Shown: in pieces, positions 1 to 4,980 of the stretch | Numbering within the stretch: the first letter of the stretch is position 1 | How the letters are laid out: each line of letters opens with the position of its first letter | The notes under the pieces: model-generated | Told to the model about the DNA's origin: nothing | Databases searched by the model: none | The model's input: only the letters and a program-made list of their open reading frames with translations | Assembly: GCA_949127645.1 (NCBI GenBank) | Contig: CASBQM010000128.1 | Location: forward strand, 1 to 6,212 | Direction: 5' to 3' | From: Synechococcales cyanobacterium PMM_0036 | GTDB taxonomy: Bacteria; Cyanobacteriota; Cyanobacteriia; Elainellales; Elainellaceae | DNA: 6,212 nt | Program-made: the position numbers and the translations under genes

Positions 1-99
1 ACTCGTGAGGCGTTAGATCAAGCGATTACGGATGCATTAAATGCTGTGACTTTAGACGATATTCGAGGGTGGTTCACCTATCGTTGCTATCGTACTTAA
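1..99 (+). CDS. IS630-family transposase, C-terminal end (5' partial)
   Basis: The frame is open from the left edge and ends at a TAA at 97-99, giving 33 residues. The tail reads DDIRGWFTYRCYRT, which I recognise as the typical C-terminus of IS630/Tc1-like DDE transposases in cyanobacteria (a D-I-R-G-W-F-x-H/Y-C-G/Y-Y-type ending). The catalytic residues lie outside the window, so activity cannot be judged. Downstream, the element appears to end about 20 bases after the stop, directly against a disrupted parB-like frame, so this insertion probably broke that gene. Recognition rests on a short tail, hence moderate-to-good confidence. Confidence 0.75.
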   Translation, partial: TREALDQAITDALNAVTLDDIRGWFTYRCYRT

Positions 100-119
100 C
101 TGAGTTGAAAACCGCTATA
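1..119 (+). mobile_element. Right end of an IS630-type insertion sequence
   Basis: The transposase gene is followed by GAAAACCGCTATAG (107-120), which resembles the terminal inverted repeats of cyanobacterial IS630 elements. IS630 elements insert at and duplicate a TA dinucleotide; candidate TA junctions lie at 116-117 and 118-119. The exact end cannot be fixed because the left end and its matching inverted repeat are outside the window. Parb-like coding similarity starts immediately after this point, which supports an end here. Confidence 0.5.
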
Positions 120-680
120 GTGCTCTGTTCAAAGTAATGCCGAACCTAGCTCAATCGGATGGGGGTAGTCTTCTTAAAGAAGCTCTTTCTGACTATCCCA
201 TAACACACCGTCGAATTTCAAGTATTTGAAGTCCTTCTAAAACTACAGGAGCATCCTGCATCCCTCAATCGTAATATCTTGCCAGTGCTTAACCTGAGTT
301 CAGATCTCAAAGCCGCAGTGCGAGAAAAAGGGCTTGGCTGCACTCAGGCTCTGATTCTAAATCGTCTTTCAGCTACGGAGTTAGGCATCTCAGAACGGCA
401 GACTTTGAAGCTGCGCGAACAGGGAATCAAAGCAGCCCTCGTTGAAAATTTCTCAACCACCCAGATGCAGCAATGGGTCTCTCAACAAAAAATACAGTAT
501 GTGCAAGCTGTTGAAGCATCTGCCTCTGCATCTAGAGATGAGCAAGTCGATCAGTTACTCACTAGCGTTCAAAAGATTAATCTAAACCAGACTACGGCAT
601 CAGTTGATCAATTAAAAGAATTAGAACAAGTCCTTGAGGCTGCCCTAGTACAGATAAAACAACAGATGCAGCAGACTTAA
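120..680 (+). pseudogene. parB-like plasmid partition gene remnant, truncated and frameshifted
   Basis: ParB proteins bind centromere-like sites and work with ParA in plasmid partition. From 204 to the TAA at 678-680 one frame is open and contains LNRNILPVLNLSSDLKAAV, then a CTQALILNRLSA segment. This matches the region after the helix-turn-helix in cyanobacterial ParB proteins (pattern LPLLNLPEDxLEALRxGxIxYTKAxxIARV). The end is a helical, glutamine-rich tail (KELEQVLEAALVQIKQQMQ). A second frame, 119-229, reads SALFKVMPNLAQSDGGSLLKE then ALSDYPITHRRISSI before TGA and continues the same protein upstream, so a one-base gain or two-base loss lies around 204-227. The N-terminal nuclease-like ParB domain is missing, apparently removed at the IS630 junction. 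A 133-residue reading from TTG at 279 has no clear Shine-Dalgarno and is probably not a true start. No parA is visible. Confidence 0.65.
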
Positions 681-790
681 CCCCAAACAACTTAGGCGAT
701 TCGCTTGCACCTGATTCAAGTGCAGATTGGAGTTCGACCCATCAGCCCATACCAGGGGTTAGACTAAGCCGCCTCGGTGACGGCTGACTA

Positions 791-985
791 TTACTCACAA
801 ATTTGGGGAAAGAGGCGAGAGCCAAGCAGAGTAGCATTTTGAAGGACAGTCCATCCTCTCCAGAGAACCGTTGGTCTAGGATCGCCATCGCCCTTGCGAG
901 CTAAGAAGCCACCCAGCTTAGCAATAGCCATCACGGCTTGAGATACACAGAAGTTTGAGGGTTGAGCATCGCCAGGTTGATGGGT
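791..985 (-). pseudogene. IS4-type transposase, C-terminal fragment
   Basis: On the minus strand this frame ends at TAA (791-793) and encodes about 65 residues with VSQAVMAIAKLGGFLARK, then GDGDPRPTVLWRGW. That is the hallmark C-terminus of IS4/Tn5-type transposases (LGG(F/Y)LxRKxDxxPGxxxLWRG). The catalytic DDE core is absent, so it is a relic. An ATG at 992-994 opens the frame but lies at the join with the oppositely oriented IS701-type fragment, so it is not a credible gene start. The upstream break falls near 980-990. No terminal inverted repeat could be assigned on the far side (681-790). Confidence 0.65.
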
Positions 986-1224
986 CAGCATCAACGCCTA
1001 TGCGGTAGTGGTGGGCATTACCTATCCTTTAGTGTTCAAGATTTACAAACTTAAGTCTCGCTTGAAAGCAGGGGATGAGTACCAATCGAAGCCCCAGATC
1101 GCCGTTGAGATGATTCGAGAAATTCAAGCAATGGGCTTTGTGATTGAGCGGATGTTAGCCGACAGTTTGTATGGCGAAAGCAGCAACTTCATTGAGGTTC
1201 TCCATCCGCTCAAACTGCCCGTTT
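981..1224 (+). pseudogene. IS701-type transposase, internal fragment
   Basis: This frame opens after a TGA at 978-980 and reads SINAYAVVVGITYPLVFKIYK, then AGDEYQSKPQIAVEMI and MLADSLYGESSNFIEVL. These match the middle of IS701-type DDE transposases (pattern NAYGVV..ITFPLLFKVYKPK..L, YQSKPQIA, LADSLYGES.NF..VL). The Asp in LADSLYGE is probably a catalytic acidic residue. The N-terminal part and the region after LHPLKLP, including the last catalytic residue, are missing. Similarity stops at about 1224, where the 3' end of the opposite-strand DUF1993 gene starts. The frame stays open to 1382 only as a shadow of that gene. GTG at 1008 is not a credible start. Confidence 0.75.
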
Positions 1225-1226
1225 CT

Positions 1227-1733
1227 TTAAGGTTTTCCCAGGTAATCGCGTTTACCCAGTTCAACTCCACAGTGCCGGAGAATGTCATAGGCTGTCGTCA
1301 CATGGAAATAGACGTTCGGCAAAATAAAGTACAGGAGATAGGACAGCCCCTCAAAGGTCATAGTGTCTTTCCCCACAGGTAGGGTAATCGAGTTTTCCTC
1401 TGAACCGTCAATTTGTTCGGGGGTCAAAGTTTTTAGATAAGCGATAGTTTGGTGAAGTCGATCGATTAATTCAGCAAATGTTGTTTCATTATCTTCCAGT
1501 TTGGGGGCTTCTAATCCTGCCAGTCTTGCAGCTCCTCTTCTGGCAATGTCTGAGGCGACTTGGACTTGTCGCCCTAGAGGAAACATATCGGGATAAAGCC
1601 TGCTATTGATTAGAACAAGCGGCTCAATTTTTTTAGCTTCAGCGTGAGCTGCGCCCTTTTCCAAGATCGCCGCAAGATTATTCAGCGATCGGATAAGCGA
1701 GGGCACTGAAGCCTGATACATGGAAATAGTCAT
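1227..1733 (-). CDS. DUF1993 family protein, function unknown
   Basis: A 168-residue soluble protein of normal family length. It has the two most recognisable DUF1993 blocks: LYPDMFPL at residues 46-53 and, near the C-terminus, FHVTTAYDILRHCGV (143-157) followed by GKRDYLG (160-166). The family is thought to be related to DinB/YfiT-like helical bundle proteins, but no activity is established. The ATG at 1731-1733 is preceded by AGGAG (1742-1746) with eight bases between, a good Shine-Dalgarno that fixes the start. No signal peptide or membrane segment is visible. It lies 66 bases downstream of the primase-like gene on the same strand, so it could be co-transcribed or use its own promoter. Its 3' end abuts an IS701-type fragment. 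It is likely cargo rather than part of replication. Confidence 0.88.
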   Translation of the reverse strand: MTISMYQASVPSLIRSLNNLAAILEKGAAHAEAKKIEPLVLINSRLYPDMFPLGRQVQVASDIARRGAARLAGLEAPKLEDNETTFAELIDRLHQTIAYLKTLTPEQIDGSEENSITLPVGKDTMTFEGLSYLLYFILPNVYFHVTTAYDILRHCGVELGKRDYLGKP

Positions 1734-1799
1734 GACTGTTGCTCCTAAAATCTTGGTGTTAAGCGTATTGTCCCTTGTTGAGGGGTAAATAGATTGATA

Positions 1800-3773
1800 T
1801 TAATCAGACGATCGTAGCAGTTGAATATGGGTCATGTGACTCAACTGTTCCAACCAGTGCATTAATTGGGAGTCACTCAGCAGAGCTAAATTAGTCTTAT
1901 CAAAGCATTGCTGTAGATGATGGCTCACCTGCTGTGCTGACCATGCCAATCGCTGTGTCTGCATCTCGATCGCTGCGAGGATAGAAGCACGATTGCCAGA
2001 CTGACCTGTAAGAGAACTCTGCAACAGAGACAGTTGAAGTGGGTTGGCTTGCAAAACTCCCGGATTAACCTGTGCCCATGCCATTGCTTCCGCTACAAGA
2101 ATGGGATCACAAGAGTCTAGGAATTGCTGCATTCGATCAATTTGCCGTCTCTCTGCTGCTTCAGATTTAATGCGCTGGCGTTGAGCCTGAGTGAGACGTG
2201 TGGCTTCCTGAAACGCCTCCTGTTGTGCCTGAATACCGAACAACGCTTGCTGAACGTACCTTACCCCCTGTAATAATTCCAGAGCAGGAGGACGACCGGA
2301 GTTAGTGGAAGAATTACTGTCGTTAGTAGGGATTTTGAAATCTGTACGATCGCTAGAAACCTTACTAGAAGGATTATCACCGCCATTGGTAGATAATAAG
2401 CTTGTAGAACTGTGCCAGTTAGACGAGTCCTCGTCGTCTAACTGGCTGTCTACTTTGATGCTTGGGGGGTCTGGGGGGTTTTCCACAGGCGGTTGAAATC
2501 TATCTGTCAAATTCTGATCTAGGACAATATTTAGGTAATTGGGATGCCATAGGTCGCGGTGACGGTAAAGTGATGCCCCACCAATGCTGTATTGCAACAA
2601 GGTTTGGAAACGAGCGGTGGCTTTAACGGGCAAATTATTTTTTTCAAGCAAATCAGCGATCGCACGTCTAATTCGATCTCTGGTTGCAGCAGACTGACGC
2701 TGATTCCATGTAGGAAACTGATCAACGGCAGCCTTTAGCTCTGGATCCTGAGTCTCTGACTTGAGTTTCTCAAGCTGATCTCCAAAATGAAAGTAGTGAC
2801 TTTCTTCAATACAGCTTGCCCACTCTTCAGCTCTATGCTCAATTTCATACTGGTGCTGGCACCACTCAACATATCCAGGAAGCGATCGTGCTGTTTTGAC
2901 AATTTCATTTATTAGAGCTTTCCCTTCCAGAGGTTTTCCACCAAAAAGAATGTGGTGAAAAACATAGGCTCTCATGGTGATACGTCCCAAGAGCCGATTG
3001 GTTTGTCCATGTCCTGTCCAGCCTAGTTCTATTTCGGCATTCAAATCGTTGATAAATTTCTCGGCTTTACCCGATATGGCAAAGTGCTTCCGCTTAGCTT
3101 GCTTCAGAATTTGTTTGAGTGTCTTACAGTCAACATCATTACGCTCTTGAACAAACTGCCACTGTTTAGTAAAGGTGGTAGCATCAGACCAAATCGGCTG
3201 GAATGCTCTGTCAAGAAGATAGGAGCCAATTTGCATGGGGAGACGATGAGCATTGAAAAGACTGGGAATCCCGTCTGTTGAATAGGGTTTGGGATTTGGA
3301 AAGACTTCGAGCTGTCCGGGCTGGAGTTTGAAGCCGGCGTTTTCTAGCAAGCAGGTAAGGGCGATCGCCAACTGCCAAGAGCTTTGTACCTTCTGAAAAG
3401 GAAAATAGAGGTGCAATCCGCTACTGTAACTTGAGGTGCAAATAACATAGCTTGCAAGCCCGATCGGTTCTAGTGCAGCAGCAATGCGAGAGATGGCGAG
3501 TGCATCTTGTTGAGGATGATAGATACTGCCAGCATCAATATCAAGGAGACAGTAATTTGTCTCTGCTCCAAACCGAACACCGTAGAGATAAGCACTTTGT
3601 TGAATAAGACGATCGCTTAGCGGATGTCGCCTTTCGGTTTTCCATTCAGGTGAATGCTTTAGTTCTGGGTACGGTGCGTAAATATAGTCAAAACGGTGGG
3701 AAAAGAGCGCAAGAAACTCACTATCCCACTCTTTAACATATGTAAATTCTTGTCTCGCAGTTGATGGACTCAT
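1800..3773 (-). CDS. AEP-type primase-like plasmid replication protein
   Basis: A 657-residue protein starting at ATG 3771-3773, with GGAGG (3782-3786) eight bases upstream. The N-terminal third carries the motif set of the archaeo-eukaryotic primase superfamily: CLLDIDAG with D78 and D80, SSGLHLYF with H121, and LEVFPNPKP with E156, followed by a basic HRLPMQIGSYLLD segment (176-188). These would bind metal and nucleotide. A helical region with GHGQTNRLLGRI (254-265) resembles PriCT-type domains (GxRNxxL). Residues 363-411 (RDRIRRAIADLL through SLYRHRDLWHP) look like a helix-turn-helix segment that I associate with cyanobacterial plasmid proteins. Residues 430-495 are a Pro/Ser/Asn/Asp-rich linker, and the last 160 residues are a Gln-rich helical tail. 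No helicase domain is visible. Together with the upstream XRE-tailed gene and the repeat-rich gap, it probably primes plasmid replication. Catalysis and family placement come from motifs only. Confidence 0.75.
   Translation of the reverse strand: MSPSTARQEFTYVKEWDSEFLALFSHRFDYIYAPYPELKHSPEWKTERRHPLSDRLIQQSAYLYGVRFGAETNYCLLDIDAGSIYHPQQDALAISRIAAALEPIGLASYVICTSSYSSGLHLYFPFQKVQSSWQLAIALTCLLENAGFKLQPGQLEVFPNPKPYSTDGIPSLFNAHRLPMQIGSYLLDRAFQPIWSDATTFTKQWQFVQERNDVDCKTLKQILKQAKRKHFAISGKAEKFINDLNAEIELGWTGHGQTNRLLGRITMRAYVFHHILFGGKPLEGKALINEIVKTARSLPGYVEWCQHQYEIEHRAEEWASCIEESHYFHFGDQLEKLKSETQDPELKAAVDQFPTWNQRQSAATRDRIRRAIADLLEKNNLPVKATARFQTLLQYSIGGASLYRHRDLWHPNYLNIVLDQNLTDRFQPPVENPPDPPSIKVDSQLDDEDSSNWHSSTSLLSTNGGDNPSSKVSSDRTDFKIPTNDSNSSTNSGRPPALELLQGVRYVQQALFGIQAQQEAFQEATRLTQAQRQRIKSEAAERRQIDRMQQFLDSCDPILVAEAMAWAQVNPGVLQANPLQLSLLQSSLTGQSGNRASILAAIEMQTQRLAWSAQQVSHHLQQCFDKTNLALLSDSQLMHWLEQLSHMTHIQLLRSSD
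2373..2397. repeat. Hairpin with one bulge inside the primase-like gene
   Basis: ATTATCACC pairs with GGT-A-GATAAT: nine base pairs with one bulged base around the six-base loop GCCATT. It lies in the part of the gene encoding the Ser/Asn-rich linker, 17 bases from the much stronger hairpin at 2414-2446. Confidence 0.55.
2414..2446. repeat. Perfect 13-bp inverted repeat inside the primase-like gene
   Basis: GCCAGTTAGACGA (2414-2426) and TCGTCTAACTGGC (2434-2446) are perfect reverse complements around a seven-base loop. On the coding strand this encodes the acidic-to-serine stretch DSQLDDEDSSNW at about residues 442-453, in the flexible linker. A perfect 13-bp stem inside a coding region is unusual. 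It may be an mRNA hairpin, a protein-binding site, or the trace of a small insertion. Confidence 0.85.
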
Positions 3774-3817
3774 ACTAAACCCCTCCCAGTCTTAATCATT
3801 TGCTGGCGCTGACTGTT

Positions 3818-3846
3818 GTTGAAACCAACATATGTGCCGTTTCAAC
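3818..3846. promoter_or_regulatory. Nested inverted repeat, candidate operator of the primase-like gene
   Basis: GTTGAAAC (3818-3825) and GTTTCAAC (3839-3846) form a perfect 8-bp inverted repeat. The 13-base centre contains a second perfect palindrome, ACATATGT (3828-3835). The element lies 45-73 bases upstream of the primase-like start codon, where a repressor site or the promoter would be expected. A weak minus-strand -35-like TTGACC (3854-3859) lies just upstream, but no good -10 is visible. The repeat is seen; the operator role is inferred. Confidence 0.5.
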
Positions 3847-3872
3847 GCAGTGTGGTCAATCTTGCCAGGTTT

Positions 3873-3920
3873 AATTAATTAGCGCTTTTTAAGTGGTTAG
3901 TCTTATTAGACTAATTAATT
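3873..3920. repeat. AT-rich nested inverted repeats, possible unwinding element
   Basis: AATTAATTAG (3873-3882) and CTAATTAATT (3911-3920) are perfect 10-bp inverted arms. Overlapping the right arm is a tighter hairpin, TTAGTCT (3897-3903) with AGACTAA (3908-3914) around a four-base TATT loop. The segment 3871-3920 is very AT-rich and lies next to the first of the dispersed repeats, as the melting region of an iteron origin would. It could instead be a regulatory element in the primase leader. Confidence 0.5.
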
Positions 3921-3969
3921 TGTCTCAAGTACTAGAAGCTATATGCAGTAGGGGTTCTAAAAGTTTGTA

Positions 3970-3997
3970 GTGACAGGATACGGAGCAGAAAGTGACC
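3970..3997 (+). repeat. Dispersed bipartite repeat, copy 1
   Basis: GTGACAGGATACGGAG matches the consensus GTGATAnGATACGGAG with one substitution. Six bases later comes GTGACC in place of GTCTTA, so the second half is degenerate. Confidence 0.75.
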
Positions 3998-4095
3998 TGA
4001 TTAAGAAACACTCGTGAGTGAACTTGGAGATGTTTGTCTCAAGCTAAAACCTAGACGTAGTAACTATTTCAAAGCTCTTTTGAGCATTATTTGAG

Positions 4096-4126
4096 GTGAG
4101 ACAAGCGAAACGGAGGTAGCGTCTGA
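4096..4126 (+). repeat. Dispersed bipartite repeat, copy 2 (degenerate)
   Basis: This is a longer, weaker copy that begins GTGAGAC and ends with GAAACGGAG, with four extra bases inside. GTCTGA follows after five rather than six bases. It is included because the order and the right-hand block are kept. Confidence 0.4.
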
Positions 4127-4190
4127 CCGTACTACTTTGTGGGAACTAGACTTTGCTGAATGCTGAAATGCTCATAGTGTATAGAGTTGA

Positions 4191-4198
4191 GCGATCGC
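4191..4198. repeat. HIP1 octamer GCGATCGC
   Basis: A perfect copy of the highly iterated palindrome of cyanobacterial genomes. Further copies are at 2656-2663, 3361-3368 and 5030-5037. Four in 6.2 kb is far above chance and supports a cyanobacterial host. This is the only copy in non-coding DNA. Confidence 0.9.
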
Positions 4199-4235
4199 TT
4201 TCCTTCTCCTCTGCTTCAGCCCTACAAATGAACAA

Positions 4236-4263
4236 GTGATAGGATACGGAGAAGTAAGTCTTA
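4236..4263 (+). repeat. Dispersed bipartite repeat, copy 3
   Basis: GTGATAGGATACGGAG, the consensus itself, is followed six bases later by a perfect GTCTTA. Confidence 0.85.
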
Positions 4264-4380
4264 TTTTGAGTTCAGTTTGGGTAAGGTGACAGTTGGTTTT
4301 TTAACTAAGATAAATTTGGGTAGATAGGTTGAGGCTGGTTGTATTGACCACATTTACTTTACTGTCCATAGTCCAAGTAG

Positions 4381-4408
4381 GTGATGAAATGTGGAGATAG
4401 CTGTCTCA
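4381..4408 (+). repeat. Dispersed bipartite repeat, copy 4 (degenerate)
   Basis: GTGATGAAATGTGGAG differs from copy 3 at five positions, all transitions, with no length change. GTCTCA follows at the standard six-base spacing. The kept spacing supports common descent or function. Confidence 0.55.
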
Positions 4409-4448
4409 AAATTTGTCTCTATCCTACTGAGCTGAAGTAAAGTTTATG

Positions 4449-4476
4449 GTGTGAGGATACGGATAAATCTGTCTTA
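4449..4476 (+). repeat. Dispersed bipartite repeat, copy 5
   Basis: GTGTGAGGATACGGAT keeps the core GGATACGGA and is followed six bases later by GTCTTA. It lies only 68 bases from copy 4, the shortest spacing in the set. Confidence 0.75.
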
Positions 4477-4687
4477 TACTGTCTGCACCAGTTTGTAGAG
4501 ATTGAGCAGTTCTTGACAGGCAGACCAAGAGCATAATCATTTAAATGCTTGTCTTTGGCAAAACAAATCGCAATCGTCGAAGCTATCGACTTTCCTACTC
4601 AATCCTAGAGTCAGGTTAGTTTAAAGCCTATGCAGCTTAGCCGTAGTTTTTGGGTTGCTTCAGCACAAGCTGCTAGCTCCCCATCAG

Positions 4688-4715
4688 GTGATACGATACG
4701 GAGACTTTTGTCTTA
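4688..4715 (+). repeat. Dispersed bipartite repeat, copy 6
   Basis: GTGATACGATACGGAG matches the consensus fully, and GTCTTA follows after six bases. The second half is part of TTTGTCTTAAG (4707-4717). Confidence 0.85.
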
Positions 4716-4862
4716 AGTTATTGGAAGTAGAGCAAATTAATCTGATCGCTTGGAAGGGATGAGCAGTTCGTCTTCCCCAGCGAGTTGATGTGTCGATCGA
4801 TAACTTGACCACCTTACAAATGGCATTTGTCTTTCCCGTTAGATCTAAGAATTTGCCCTATA

Positions 4863-4890
4863 GTGATAAGATACGGAGCAGCCTGAATTT
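4863..4890 (+). repeat. Dispersed bipartite repeat, copy 7
   Basis: GTGATAAGATACGGAG is a full match to the first block. GTCTTA is not present at the usual place; instead an inverted copy, TAAGACA, lies at 4894-4900 inside a CAGCCTG/CAGGCTG hairpin. Confidence 0.8.
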
Positions 4891-4905
4891 AAATAAGACA
4901 GGCTG
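4879..4905. repeat. GC-rich hairpin beside repeat copy 7
   Basis: CAGCCTG (4879-4885) and CAGGCTG (4899-4905) form a perfect 7-bp stem around a 13-base AT-rich loop. It starts one base after repeat copy 7. There is no T-run in either direction, so it is not an obvious intrinsic terminator. A weaker GAGGCT/AGCCTC stem follows at 4931-4951. Confidence 0.6.
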
Positions 4906-4956
4906 GAGACCTTGCTATATAGGCTTTTACGAGGCTTTACTAGCTAGCCTCAAGTC

Positions 4957-4980
4957 AAAAAAGACAACACTATTTGTCTT
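4957..4980 (-). terminator. Candidate intrinsic terminator of the XRE-tailed gene
   Basis: Read on the minus strand, AAGACAA (4980-4974) pairs perfectly with TTGTCTT (4967-4961) around a six-base loop and runs into six Ts (4962-4957). The stem overlaps the TAA stop codon at 4979-4981. It is in the right place and orientation to end the leftward transcript, but the stem is AT-rich and so only moderately strong. Confidence 0.5.

Larger units (their letters stand above)
3774..4978. other. 1.2-kb repeat-rich intergenic region, candidate plasmid origin or control region
   Basis: No convincing gene lies here. The only longer plus-strand frame (4790-5014) has no recognisable protein and overlaps the 3' end of the XRE gene. 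The region instead holds seven copies of GTGATAnGATACGGAG, at least four close copies of TTTGTCTYAA, an AT-rich segment, and several hairpins: CACTC/GAGTG at 4009-4020, GTCGA/TCGAC at 4576-4590, GCAGCTT/AAGCTGC at 4632-4673, CAGCCTG/CAGGCTG at 4879-4905. There is also a CATTTAAATG palindrome (4538-4547). It sits between two likely replication genes, which suits an iteron origin. No canonical DnaA box (TTATCCACA) was seen. The bounds are those of the flanking genes, not of a defined element. Confidence 0.55.

Noticed and set aside
767..785. Hairpin AGCCG/CGGCT as a terminator or an insertion sequence end
   Set aside because: The stem is only five pairs, with no T-run and no matching copy found in the window. 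The nearby TGCAC/GTGCA stem at about 711-729 is equally weak.
1225..1382. Plus-strand continuation of the IS701-type frame
   Set aside because: Transposase similarity ends at about 1224; the rest is antisense to the DUF1993 gene.
2464..2478. Two G6 runs as a G-quadruplex
   Set aside because: Only two runs are present, and they are explained by proline codons (PPDPP) on the opposite strand.
2305..3281. Small frames at 2305-2496 (+), 2531-2725 (-) and 3084-3281 (+)
   Set aside because: All lie inside the primase-like coding sequence, in other frames or on the other strand, and show no independent features.
3970..4890. CRISPR array
   Set aside because: The repeats are short and diverged, and the gaps range from about 40 to over 200 bases. 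There is no regular repeat-spacer pattern and no cas gene.
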